Of a DNA stretch of 64,000 bases, positions 22,401-32,480 are shown piece by piece. The notes below the pieces were generated by a model. It saw only the letters and a program-made list of their open reading frames with translations, had not been told where the DNA came from and searched no databases. A program made the translations under genes and the position numbers. The first letter of the stretch is position 1. Each line of letters starts with the position of its first letter. Source of the stretch: Omphalotus guepiniiformis (Eukaryota; Basidiomycota; Agaricomycetes; Agaricales; Omphalotaceae); assembly GCA_028554645.1 (NCBI GenBank), contig JAQOOI010000017.1:1-64000 (forward strand), given 5' to 3'.

Positions 22401-24662
22401 AAGTCTATCAATCGACGGATCTATGTCATACGAAAAGCGTGATAAGATAGTGGCCGACTTCCATGTTGACGTTAGCCCAAGAGTCTTTATCTTCTCTAGT
22501 GTTGGCTCTGCTGGGCTGAACCTCTCCATCGCTGACGTTGTGATTTTCTTCGTGAGTGTTCCGAACACTCAAAATCCTCCGGTTTTAACTTCGCATCAGG
22601 ACCAGCCGTGGAGCGCTCAAGATGAACGTCAAATTCGTGGACGTGCGCACCGTCAGCCGCAGAAATCGGTCGTCAAGTGTATCTATCTGTTGGCAGGTGA
22701 TTCATCCGACATTTTGATGAGCAACATGGCTCGGGGTAAGGCGGATATGTTAGAAGCTTTCGTTAACAAAGATTTGGGTCGCGGTAGGAATTCAGCACGG
22801 CGATTTGTGTGGTTCTTTTGTTGACACGTATATCCAGAGCTTCATGACCTCCTAAGTGGCAAAGCTCTAGATGAGTCTGGGGATGCATCCGATTGTGCAG
22901 AGTCCGAAAAAGAGAAAGACGAACGTGTAGGGGGAAAACGAAGAAGGCAAGTCAAGAAGCCCCGAGACTCTCAGAAAGGAAAGGTCAAAGGCTCTCGCAA
23001 ACGCGCTGACCCTCCTGAAGACACCGCTCCGAAAGACGACACGGAGGTGATTGGTGCCCAAATGCAGAAGGAAATGGTCATCAACGATGCCGACGTTTCG
23101 CTACGGTCGATTGATTACGACGGCGACATGGACATGTCGTTTGGTGCCTCAACCGACCCCGACACTGATGGGGTACATCCTTCAGACGGCGATGTGGACA
23201 TGCCTTTTGGCACTTCAACCGATCCCGAAACTGACGGGACCCATCCTTCAGATGTTGAAGGTCTCAGTCTCCCTGAAGGTAAGTGTCTCGATTTCATTCA
23301 GTTATATGTCGCTGATCTTTCTCTAGATGAGGGTAGATCTACGTCGGATAGTGATGTTATGAGTATGAGGATGCGGGTACCCATTGATGGTGAGGTTGAA
23401 ATTTGTGATTCCTTGTGCTATGCTAATATGATGACATAGATGGCGACGTGAACGACGATGTTTTCTGTGCTCCACCATCCAATCGTGCGGGTGGCAAGGC
23501 TTTGAACCAGGGAGACCCAGGGTCTCAAAGCTCTGATTCAAACAACGACGCCCCAGACCCTAAGCGCCCCAGAGCAGGAACTATTTCAACAGAGGAGCGA
23601 AGTCGTCTCAACCAAGCTGTGTCAAGGACGGGTGAATATTTCTGTGTCTAAATCATGACGTCTGGGCTACAACTTCTCTTCACAGATGCGAACAATTCTT
23701 TCAACCCTCCCCGCCAATCCAAAGAGAGTCCGTCGACGACGGAAGGAGAAAAGACTGGGCAGACAGGCAAGCATTGTGGCTTGACCTTTCCGTCTGTACA
23801 ATTGGACTAAATTGCAACGTTTTTTTTTTACAGACGGGACCACGCTGCTCGCCCGTCTACCGAATCTACTACACCCGTCGAAGAATGGGAACACTTCGTC
23901 GGTCCCGGTCCACCATGCCAATATGAAGTCGTCGAGGACGGATGAAGATAATGAAACACGTTGCGGGCAGACAGGTGTGTACCGAGAGTTGCTCTTTTTT
24001 TCTATGCTGAATCTTTTCTACGTAGATAAAGATGCTTTGCGAGAGATGCCTGGGCCGCAATCACAGGGTAGAATGCCTCTCTGGGCGCACGAACCGCCTT
24101 CCTCGCTTGCTACTCAAGCACATTCTTCTGGGCGTAAAGGTAGTTTCATTTTATTGCAAACGCCTGAATGTCCTGAAATATGCGTTGCAGATAAACCTCA
24201 AATCACGCAGCACAACCCATTTTCCCTTCGGGACATTAGCCAGTCGCAGCCCGCGGCTTCGTCTAAAACTCCCGTCACACAACGCAACCCCTTTGCCCGC
24301 CGGGACACTAGCCAGTCACAGCCCGCGGCTTCGTCTCAAGCTCCTGTAGCGCAACGCAACCCTTTTGCCCGCCGGGAGACTGAATCGTCGAGCTCTCAAG
24401 CTGTCCCTCTTGCCTCATCTTCGTCTCTAGCATCTAACAAAGGTATGAAAAACCAACCAACTTCAATTTGAATATGAATGCTCATAGAGCTGATGATTTC
24501 GTAGCTTCTCTTCCATCGAATCTCGGATATAAAGATCTAGCACCAGCACACCGTCGGGCGGGTAGGCTTGAAGATGAGGACGAGGATATTTCACCACCTC
24601 GCCATGTTTTGAAAACCGCTGTGAGTGCTCAGAAGAAGAAACGTCGGGAGAACACAAAGTGA
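19412..24662 (+). CDS. SNF2-family helicase-like protein, 18 exons, 1445 aa
   Basis: Exons as read: 19412-20039, 20093-20281, 20336-20890, 20941-21182, 21238-21495, 21552-21880, 21933-21972, 22029-22325, 22378-22551, 22600-22783, 22838-23278, 23327-23389, 23440-23631, 23686-23766, 23834-23974, 24026-24139, 24191-24442, 24505-24662. All phases agree and sum to 1446 codons. Helicase motifs in order are LHWHQLAGI (Q-like), DEVGLGKTA (Walker A, motif I), IIVTTHSA, DEVHEMRN (motif II, DEVH), ALTGTPL (III), LIFSEFPSRTPLL (IV), SSVGSAGLNLS (V) and QIRGRAHRQPQ (VI, Q..GRxHR). This is a full SNF2-type ATPase. The N-terminal about 290 residues are unrecognised, and the tail after the helicase is basic then Asp/Ser-rich with short repeats (QRNPFARR, SQSQPAASS). 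A role as chromatin remodeller or DNA translocase is inferred from family only. The intron after 23766 starts GC (AG|GCAAGC). The ATG at 19412 is the first in frame. Confidence 0.88.
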
Positions 24663-24939
24663 GCGTTGGATTAGTATTGTGTCACGAACTTTTTGTAGCG
24701 AGGCAGATTGTTGTTTCGTAGATAGTGTGAATGGATTGACTTTCGTGAATTCTTGAAGAGGACTTTGTTTACGATGGCAGCGATTGGTATGGGTAGGATG
24801 GTAAGTTGTCTGCGACGGCAGGATTTGGTCCTTCCGGGTCTTCATTTAGCACAAAGGAGTGGGTCGAGGTGCCGAGAAGTGTGCTTCTGCTAGCGCGCAC
24901 AAGTTTGACTCCCATGAATGAGACTTATCAATTGTTGTC
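24663..24939. other. 3' flank of the SNF2-like gene
   Basis: Spacer between the helicase-like gene and the tandem array. No polyadenylation signal was assigned with confidence. Confidence 0.5.
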
Positions 24940-26240
24940 AATCCGTCTACGACGTTTCATAGACGGTGTGACATGAAGGGCCTTCCGCTGTCCACTGCAC
25001 TCTGTAAAATCTACTGCGAGAATGGAGTTTTATCTGTTTTGTTGTTCCTAACATGTTTTCGTGAATCCGTCTAAGACGTTTCCACAGATTTGTTTTGTAT
25101 TGGGTTTGTATATTGTCTACATCAGTGTATGTACATAGAGGGGAAAATAACAAAAACAAAATACATGCATCTGGTCCTTTCCTTCCAGGACAGAAAGTTT
25201 TGATGTGTATCAGCTGTATATCAGTATATGTGCATCCAATGTCATTCAAGTAACATAGCCAAGTATATTCAACTGTTTGATTCCTTCCAGGAGGGAAAGT
25301 TTTTGCATGTATCACTGTAAGTAGCTGTATGTTAATGTACATATATCCAATTTCTTTCATGTAGTATAGCTAAGCGCATGCAACTGTTTCTATCCTTCCA
25401 CGAGGGAAAGTTTCTGTGTGTATCATTGTAAGTAGCTGTTTTTCAATGTAAATGCATCCAATTTCTTTCATGCAGTATAGCTAAGTGTGTGCAACTGGTT
25501 CTATCCTTCCACGAGGGAAAGTTTCTGTGTGTATCATTGTAAGTAGCTGTTTTTCAATGTAAATGCATCCAATTTCTTTCATGTAGTATAGCTAAGCACA
25601 TGCAACTGTTTCTATCCTTCCACGAGGGAAAGTTTCTGTGTGTATCACTGTAAGTAGCTGTTTTTCAATATACGTGCATCCAATTTCTTTCATGGAGTAT
25701 AGCTAAGTGTGTGCAACTGGTTCTATCCTTCCACGAGGGAAAGTTTCTGTGTATCACTATAAGTAGCTGTATATCAATGAACATGCATCCCATTTTTTCA
25801 CGCAATATAGCTAAGCGCGTGCAACTGTTTCTATCCTTCCACGAGGGAAAGTTTCTGTGTGTATCATTGTAGCTGTTTTTCAATGTACGTGCATCCAATC
25901 TCTTTCATGCAGTATATCTAAGTGTGTGCAACTTATTCTTTCCTTCCACGAGGGAAAGTTTCTGTGTATCACTGTAAGTAGCTGTTTTTCAATGTACGTG
26001 CATCCAATCTCTTTCATGCAGTATATCTAAGTGTGTGCAACTTATTCTTTCCTTCCACGAGGGAAAGTTTCTGTGTATCACTATAAGTAGCTGTATATCA
26101 ATGAACATGCATCCCATTTTTTCACGCAATATAGCTAAGCGTGTGCAACTGTTTCTATCCTTCCACGAGGGAAAGTTTCTGTGTGTATCATTGTAAGTAG
26201 CTGTTTTTCAATGTACGTGCATCCAATCTCTTTCATGTAT
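24940..26240. repeat. 107-111-bp tandem array with CCTTCCACGAGGGAAAG core
   Basis: The core CCACGAGGGAAAG occurs at 25398, 25509, 25620, 25731, 25839, 25946, 26055 and 26163, giving spacings of 111, 111, 111, 108, 107, 109 and 108. Diverged copies at about 25175 and 25285 read CCAGGA instead. At the left edge, 24946 (CCGTCTACGACGTTT) and 25068 (CCGTCTAAGACGTTT) carry the same core as arrays 1 and 2, so this array looks like a derivative of that family in which the core drifted to CCTTCCACGAGGG. The flanking text GTATCATTGTAAGTAGCTG and GCATCCAATTTCTTTC is conserved. Read on plus, GTAAGTAGC recurs once per unit and resembles a splice donor. Confidence 0.9.
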
Positions 26241-26486
26241 CAATGTTTGTAGAAGCATATCACAGTATTGGGTTGTAATTTGCATTTTTGTGTCCAAGTG
26301 AGCAATTCATTCAGAGTCGATCTCCCCTACTGTAGTTCCCTATCCATCCCCTACTGTATCTCTATATCCAGCCCCTATCCCAAATTTTGATTCAGCCCCT
26401 ACCCAGACCCTAAGTGTCTTATATAACCCTAAGCGTTAGAACCTAATTTCGGTCTGGAGTAAAAGATTTAGCCGAAACCATTATTG

Positions 26487-26570
26487 GTCACTGCGGGAAT
26501 CGAACCCGGGCACTCAACAAACGGCGCCTGTCGTTTGTTGCATGCAGGTGCCCACTGCACTACAGTGCCA
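26487..26570 (-). tRNA. tRNA-like sequence, probably a relic
   Basis: Read on minus: an acceptor-like GGCACTG/CAGTGAC pair (one mismatch), D arm GTGC-AGTGG-GCAC, and T arm CGGG-TTCGATT-CCCG. The anticodon region is replaced by a long hairpin (CAACAAACG ... CGTTTGTTG) with an 8-nt loop, so no normal anticodon loop forms. Internal pol III A and B boxes look present. I would not assign an amino acid; it may be a tRNA pseudogene or a tRNA-derived repeat. Confidence 0.4.
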
Positions 26571-27359
26571 TGGTTACACCTTTCATTTACGGTTATGGAA
26601 GGGGGATTGTGGCTCAAACGTCCTAATGACAACACATTTATGGAGCTGAACGGCCGTGGGCTTCCATATGATGTTTACACTCAATACGACAGCTGGATAT
26701 TCTCGGAGGCAGGTTGGGCTGAGAGCTTCCCGAGTATTGAATAGCTCGGCGCTCGAAAGGGCTTCAGCAGATGTCATGTCCCTGTAGAGTGGCCAGCGGC
26801 AGCAGAACTGATGTCTGTGTCCTAGGCTGGCGGACCTGCTGTGGGCCGGGAACACAGTACCGTAGAGAGTAGCCAAAATTGGTGACTGTGTTGACTGCCG
26901 CCGGGCCTGATGCGGAGCGGGAGCACAGTGGTGATTTTGTCAATAAAAATGTCTACTCATGCAGATTGCAATGTGGTATGTAAGGTTGGGCTGTCTGGCG
27001 CCTAACCCTGGTAATGCACCGGACCTGGACCGGGGCGGACCTACAGCCATGATTCTCAACACTTGGGTTCTACTATCATTTCTGTTCGTGTGCTGCTTGC
27101 ATATTGTTTTAGAAGGACGTGAATTGCAGAGTAATTGGACTATGCTAAACTCGAGCTCTGCTCGTAATGCAACTTTGGGAGACATTGCAAACAATGTGTG
27201 TACCCACCACTGCTGCACTACAGCACTGCAAGTTACTGTGCCCAAAATGTACGCAGTAGGTACCATGGCAGAGTAAGTGCAACATGCTGCATCCACCTCT
27301 TCACCGTTAAAAATGAATAATTTCGTTGTGGAGTAAAATTTTAGCCACAAGAATCATTG

Positions 27360-27440
27360 TTCACTGCGGGAGTCGAACCCGACCACGAGATGGGATCTGC
27401 CACATTTCCGTGGCACGCGCACCCACTGCACTACAGTGCG
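27360..27440 (-). tRNA. second tRNA-like sequence, probably a relic
   Basis: Duplicate of the element at 26487-26570. CACTG/CAGTG acceptor remnants, the D arm region GTAGTGCAGTGGGTGC and T arm CGGG-TTCGACT-CCCG are retained. The middle is again a hairpin of different sequence (TGCCAC/GTGGCA) plus extra bases, so the anticodon arm is not canonical. Confidence 0.4.
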
Positions 27441-27924
27441 ACGACTGCTCTTGCCCGCTGTAGTCACATAAAGGGCTCGACGGCTCAAGCGATATTGTTT
27501 AACCATTCACATAAATGACAACACATTGATGCAGTCGAACGGACGTGGGCTTTCATATGATGTTTACAATCAATACAGTTCTGTATTCTCATGGACAAGG
27601 GCTTGAATGCGCTTCAGCTGAAGACAGGTCGTTATACACTGGCGTGTGCGGCTGGAGCGTCCGCATACTGCAGGGCTATGTTTTCGAGACTGAGAAAGGG
27701 TGGCCACCGGACCTGCTGCGGGCCGGGAACACAGTATCTCATAACCCGGCAGGAATAGCGTTGGTGGCTGTGTTGACCGCCGCCGGACCTGACGCGGGCC
27801 GGGAGCGCAGGGGCGGGGTTGTCAGTACAAACCACTGCTCTATGCAAATTGCAATGTGGTGGGCCCTATAAGTTCCGCTGCACCTGTGGATGCAGCATGC
27901 TTGCAATTGTTTAATGAATGAAAT

Positions 27925-28827
27925 AAGAACAGATGTAAATGACCTCAGCGTCTCTTAAATCATAACCAGGCTTGCGGGACCTGTGAGCAACACCGCCCAG
28001 AGTGGGTACCCATGAGAATTGAGCGGGTTGCTTAGTCAGCAGCAGCTGTAGATGGTCAGGTGAGTGCATATATGCAGGTGTGGTCTACATTTTGGTGATT
28101 CAGCTGTTCTATGCGTAGAAGAGTAGACGAAACATACATTTTCACTGAATCTGAAGCACGACAGGACATGCAAGGCATGTATTCAGTCTCGCCCAGGACG
28201 AAAACTGGTAGATGTGGATGGCATTGTTCTGAAAGCGGTGTCGGCGTCATGTGAAGTGCAGTGATGGGTTCCGAGGACTCTGGAGTGGAATAGAGACGAG
28301 CACCCACACCAGGTACGAGCAATGAGCATCTCGCCCAGTAAAGGTGCGAAAGAGGGGTAGAATGGAGCCGGATCTGGTTGCCCATAGGTAGTAGTTGGTT
28401 TGGGTGGAAAGAAAGAGGGGGGCAAGGTGGGAAGGCGAAGCGGAGATGAGAGAGTGGGGGAAACGGCTGGGCTGCTTAGTAAGCAACTCCCGCTGACCTT
28501 TCCGCGCGGGAACACTGAGAACAGAGTTTGCTGTTTTTAAACGTCAGTATGCCTTGCGCTAGGAAATGGACTTGGCCAAGAGATATAGTAGTGTGATAGC
28601 TATGAAACACCTGGCGATATAAGGGATTGAAAATTGTTCAGGGTGTGGAGAAGGCCGCAAGAGCGCTCGGGGAAGTGGGCGGTGCGGACCATGCCTATAC
28701 CGGTGAGCTCGCCCTAAGGCATATAGTAAGAAAATGATATGCGCAGGTACCTAGATGACTGTAGATCACAATAGACCGATATTTGAGGCAAAAGAGCGAG
28801 GAGGTGAGGAGAGAAAAATCAAAGACG
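27925..28827. other. intergenic, no gene seen
   Basis: Several open frames of 70-110 residues occur on minus at 28056-28515 but they lack any recognisable motif and overlap one another. I treat them as chance. Confidence 0.4.
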
Positions 28828-28851
28828 GGCTCGACCCCGCGGGGTCGAGCC
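28828..28851. repeat. 24-bp perfect palindrome
   Basis: GGCTCGACCCCG followed by its exact reverse complement CGGGGTCGAGCC, centred between 28839 and 28840. It lies upstream of the gene starting near 29080. It could be a dimeric protein-binding site or a cruciform; no regulator is known. Confidence 0.7.
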
Positions 28852-29079
28852 GCGTCAAAGAAAGTCAATTTCCGGGCGCATCTTTCCCCGCGCAAGCGCG
28901 GCGAAAGCTTGCGCTGGTAGATACGACCTCCTGGATGATATCTCCAGCTTTGACCTAGTCGTAAAGATTATTATTACGGGCTACAGAAATTTCAAAAGTT
29001 TCAGCGCCAGGGAATGGGCGCGGGGAGGCGTGGGAAAGTGCAGGATGGCCATCCTGGAGCGTGATCTAGGAGTAGGCCA

Positions 29080-31444
29080 CCAGCGAGTTCATTGATAAGT
29101 GGGGCTATGATTTGGCACCAGAAGAGAAACCGGAGGCTGGAAAGGAATATTCCAAAGTAGACGTTAGCACCTACCCCCCAGATCTTCAGCCAGAGGAGGA
29201 AAATCGTCGCAAGGAATTCTTCAAGTCCTTGCATCAGGTTCGTTACAAGCTCTCAGAAGTATATAGAAGAGCACTTACCATAGATTGTTAGCGCATCGCT
29301 AACTGGGCACGCCATCGTTGGGGCGCCAAGAAAGCCGACTCCGCTCAGTTGGCGACGGTGATGCGGGGTATGGCGGACCTTGCTGCTGAACAGCCACGCA
29401 AGATCTCTGTTCAGCAAGCGTACCAGCGAGAGTACTATACAAGTCATATCAGAGAGGAGTTCGACGAATATTGGGAACAGGCCCGCAAGTCGCTTCCACC
29501 GAGTGAGCGTATTCGGGAGTTGAATCGCTTTTCAGAGGAGAAGTGGCATCAACAGGACGAAAACTTTAAGCAGGAATTTTCGAAGAAAGTGGAGGACACT
29601 TACCAGAAGGCGCTGCAAAACTACAAGAGCCGAAGTTGCGTACAAGCTGGTAACTCAAAGTCCTATAAAGAGTAAGCGCTTGTTGATCGTATCGTCGCAA
29701 AACACTGACGTAGCCTTCAAGAGCCTGGGATAAAGCAGCTGAGATAGTGGGACCGCTGGCAGACGCGTTGTCAGCGCTATTTGGAGCGAACGCAACAATT
29801 TGTGTAGCGGGGCCTAAACCTGATGGGAAGTTGGACGTGTTTAGGTGGGTACCGTGGGCTGAGATACGGGCTAAGACACACCTGCTGACTTTTTGTCCGT
29901 AGTTTGAGCGCCACAGTGCCTAATTCCAAAGCAACAAAGCCTATGAAGTTTCACGATCAGGTAAGGTACGCGTCGATGCACGAAATGTGCACGGATTATG
30001 CTGCAGTAACATTTTGTGAGCCAAATTCGCCCCCTGAAGTAGTTGTATTTATATTGATGACCTTGTTATAGCCCATGAGGAGTGCCTGGCTAGAATCCTG
30101 GCAGACGAGGAGAGTGAGGATACGGAGGAGAGTGAGGATACGGAGGAAAGTGAGGGTGCGGAGAAAAGTTCAACTTGCACAGCCACACTAGCGCTTCCTT
30201 CCGCTTTGGAATCTGCCACTGCCGGTCCGGGGACAGGTACCACACATGACTCTGAGCGCCTAACAGCCGCCGGATCCCTGGTCCAACTTCTGAATTCAAA
30301 TGATCTTACGCCGTATTTCCCTGCGAAGGAGCCTTTCAAAAACGCTACACCCAGTAGCCAGCGTTCAGTTTTGTCGGATATCACGAATTCTGTTACACAA
30401 GGGGCGAGTCAGCTTGCTACAAGTATACCGAGTCGTTCGGAGCTGGATCAAATGGAAGTGATCGACGGGTTTGGGGCTGAGAGTATGAAGTTGTGGAATA
30501 GTGTCGACCCAGGTTCTTACACCTTATTTCCTCTACACTACCTCTTTCTCATGGCCATTCACAGCGTTTGGTTTTAACTACTACAACAACTCGTTGATGA
30601 ACACAGGGTTTCAGACCTACTCAGACACTGGTGTTCCAATTCCTGCGATTCCGACCTCTAATATCCGTGCCGACCCAATTTGGTCTTCTGAGGGCCAAGC
30701 CAATGTTACTTTCCTTCCTCAGGACGATGCTAGTGCGATTCAGACTCCTCATCTTGCTGGTCCTACACCTTCCGTACAGTCGTCTGCTCCTATCCTTCGT
30801 GTTCAGTACACTACACCGGGCGCGCAACCTTCAACTGCTCCTACGCCTTACGTCCAGCCTTCTACGGCTCCTACATCTTTCATTTCAAACCTTGCTGCAC
30901 CAGCGTCTCATGCCCAGCCTCCCACAGCCCCTACGCCCCAAATTCAAGCTCTCGCTGCTTCTACAGTCCACATTCAACCCCTCCTGGCTGCTACTTCACC
31001 CCACGTCCCTCACGCTCAGCCTCCCGCTGCTCCTACGCCTAACGTTCAGCCTCCCGCTGCTCCTACGCCTAACGTTCAAGCTCTCGCTGCTCACGATCAG
31101 CCCCCGCTGTGGATACACCTTCTACGGAGTCTCCTGCTGCTCCTGTTCAAATGGTTGCTGGTGCTACGCCTTCCGCTCAGGCATCTGTCGCTCCTACGGC
31201 AAGTACAATGTCGGAGGCATCGAGTAAGAAGCCAAAGGGACGGAAACGCAAGCAGGCCGAGGATGCATCCAAGGATACAGTCCAACCCGCCAAGCGCTCT
31301 CGTGGCCTGTCAGCGCGCGCGAAAGCTGCTGGCTTTGAAGCTCCTGGAACGCTAGCAAGGGCACGGGCCGATCCAAAGAGTAAAAAGACCAATGCAAAGG
31401 CAAAGGGAAGGGGAAAGGGGAACCAGAAGGCTAAGGAGAATTAG
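29080..31444 (+). pseudogene. Agaricomycete-expanded unknown family, apparently frameshifted in its tail
   Basis: Coding blocks: about 29083-29230 (encoding DKWGYDLAPEEKPEAGKEY ... FKSLHQ), then after a GTTCGT...TTAG intron 29290-29671 (RIANWARHRWGAKK, QQAYQREYYTSHIREEFDEYW, FSEEKWHQQDENFKQEF). After the 51-nt intron 29672-29722 comes EAWDKAAEIVGPLADALSALFG...VAGPKPDGKLDVFS, then an acidic block ADEESEDTEESEDTEESEG, then after GTTCTT...CACAG (ends 30569) a Pro/Ala/Thr-rich repeat tail with APTPNVQ units. I recall this layout from many Agaricomycete proteins of unknown function. At 31101-31105 a run of five C shifts the frame from QPP into AVDTPSTESPAAP; six C would keep it open to the basic end KKPKGRKRKQ...KAKEN and stop at 31444. 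The start codon and the junction near 29960-30072 are unresolved. It could be a functional gene with an assembly error. Confidence 0.6.
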
Positions 31445-31619
31445 GAAAGTATTCGCCTTCCCGACCGTTTTGTAAATCTCTATCTACTTTCTTGTACGCT
31501 GGTCTATCTAATTAATTATTCTTGTTGCTCATGTATGTACGCATGTATGGTATACTACAGCCTTAACGTAGCTCAGAATCGACCCGTGTTTCTTGCACCC
31601 CAATGTCCTAGGTTTTGAT

Positions 31620-32480
31620 CCCCATATGCGCGTACTTCGTATTATAATGGAGCAGACATAAGGTGTGTGCAGACGTATAAGGTATGTGCGGATGTAAGCT
31701 ATCAGTGTAACAGTAGGTATTGGGTGGTATTATAATGGGGCGGGCAGAAGGTACGTGCGGGAGTAGATGTTGTATTATAATGGGGCGGGCATAAGGTAGG
31801 TACTACGGACGTAAGGGTGTAATGGTAGGTATTGGGTGGTAATATAATGGGGCGGGCAGAAGGTACGTGCGGGAGTAGATGTTGTATTATAATGGGGCGG
31901 GCATAAGGTAGGTACTACGGACGTAAGGGTGTAATGGTAGGTATTGGGTGGTATTATAATGGGGCAGGCAGAAGGTGCGTACAGAGGGTATACGTTGTAT
32001 TATAATGGGGCGGGCTCAAGGTACGTGCGGACGTAAGCTATCGATGTAATGGTAGGTCGTGGGTGGTATAATAATGGGGCAGGCAGAAGGGTACGTGGGT
32101 ACGAGGGAAATGGCAGTGGTGGAAGGAATGGTAGGGAGGGGCATTATAATTATAGAATTATAATGATACGGGACAAATATAATGGGTTGTAGATACCAGG
32201 GAAGAAGTAACAGAGAGGGGCGTTTTAATTATAATGCTACGGGACAATTATAATACTCTTTTGTGGCCTATTATAATGATTCGGGTTGTTGGTAGGAGGA
32301 AATGCTGGAATAGAGAGAGGCATTATAATTAGGATGATTGTTTATAGAGAGGCATTATAATTAGGATGGTAGTATTATAATGATGGCTGCAAAAACACAC
32401 TATGCGCATTATAAATCTCCTTGGGTCAATTTAACAGTGGGATCATTATAACTGGGTCGGGTTGAATTTCAAGCACGTAT
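31620..32480. repeat. 112-bp tandem array with paired TATTATAATGGGGCGGGC boxes
   Basis: GGGTGGTATTATAATGGGG-type phrases start at 31721, 31833, 31945 and 32060 (112, 112, 115 bp). A second box TTGTATTATAATGGGGCGGGC lies about 45-50 bp after each. Between them are GGTACGTGCGG and GTAATGGTAGGTATTGGG. From 32140 to 32480 the array decays, leaving many isolated ATTATAAT words (for example near 32145, 32230, 32270 and 32400). It lies 3' of the frameshifted gene. TATTATAAT could fire as a TATA-like element but nothing shows promoter use. Confidence 0.85.

Larger units (their letters stand above)
26440..27920. repeat. direct duplication of a block with tRNA-like sequence (two copies)
   Basis: Copy 1 (about 26440-26980) and copy 2 (about 27320-27870) share, in the same order: GGAGTAAAA..TTTAGCC, a tRNA-like B box (GGTTCGATTCC on minus), TGACAACACATTxATG, CGTGGGCTT.CATATGATGTTTACA, CGGACCTGCTG.GGGCCGGGAACACAGTA, and GCAATTGCAATGTGGT-like ends. 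Period is about 870 bp. Copies differ at many positions, so the event is not recent. No protein was recognised. Confidence 0.75.

Noticed and set aside
26385..26440. Telomere-like ACCCTAA words
   Set aside because: Only isolated single units, no tandem TTAGGG array, so not a telomere or clear interstitial telomeric repeat.
28056..28515. Overlapping minus-strand ORFs of about 80-110 residues
   Set aside because: Mutually overlapping in different frames, no motif and no splicing signals that join them.
29590..29730. Frameshift in the Agaricomycete-family gene near YKSRSCVQAG
   Set aside because: Using the acceptor ending at 29722 keeps the frame as SYKEAWDKAAE, so no lesion is needed there.
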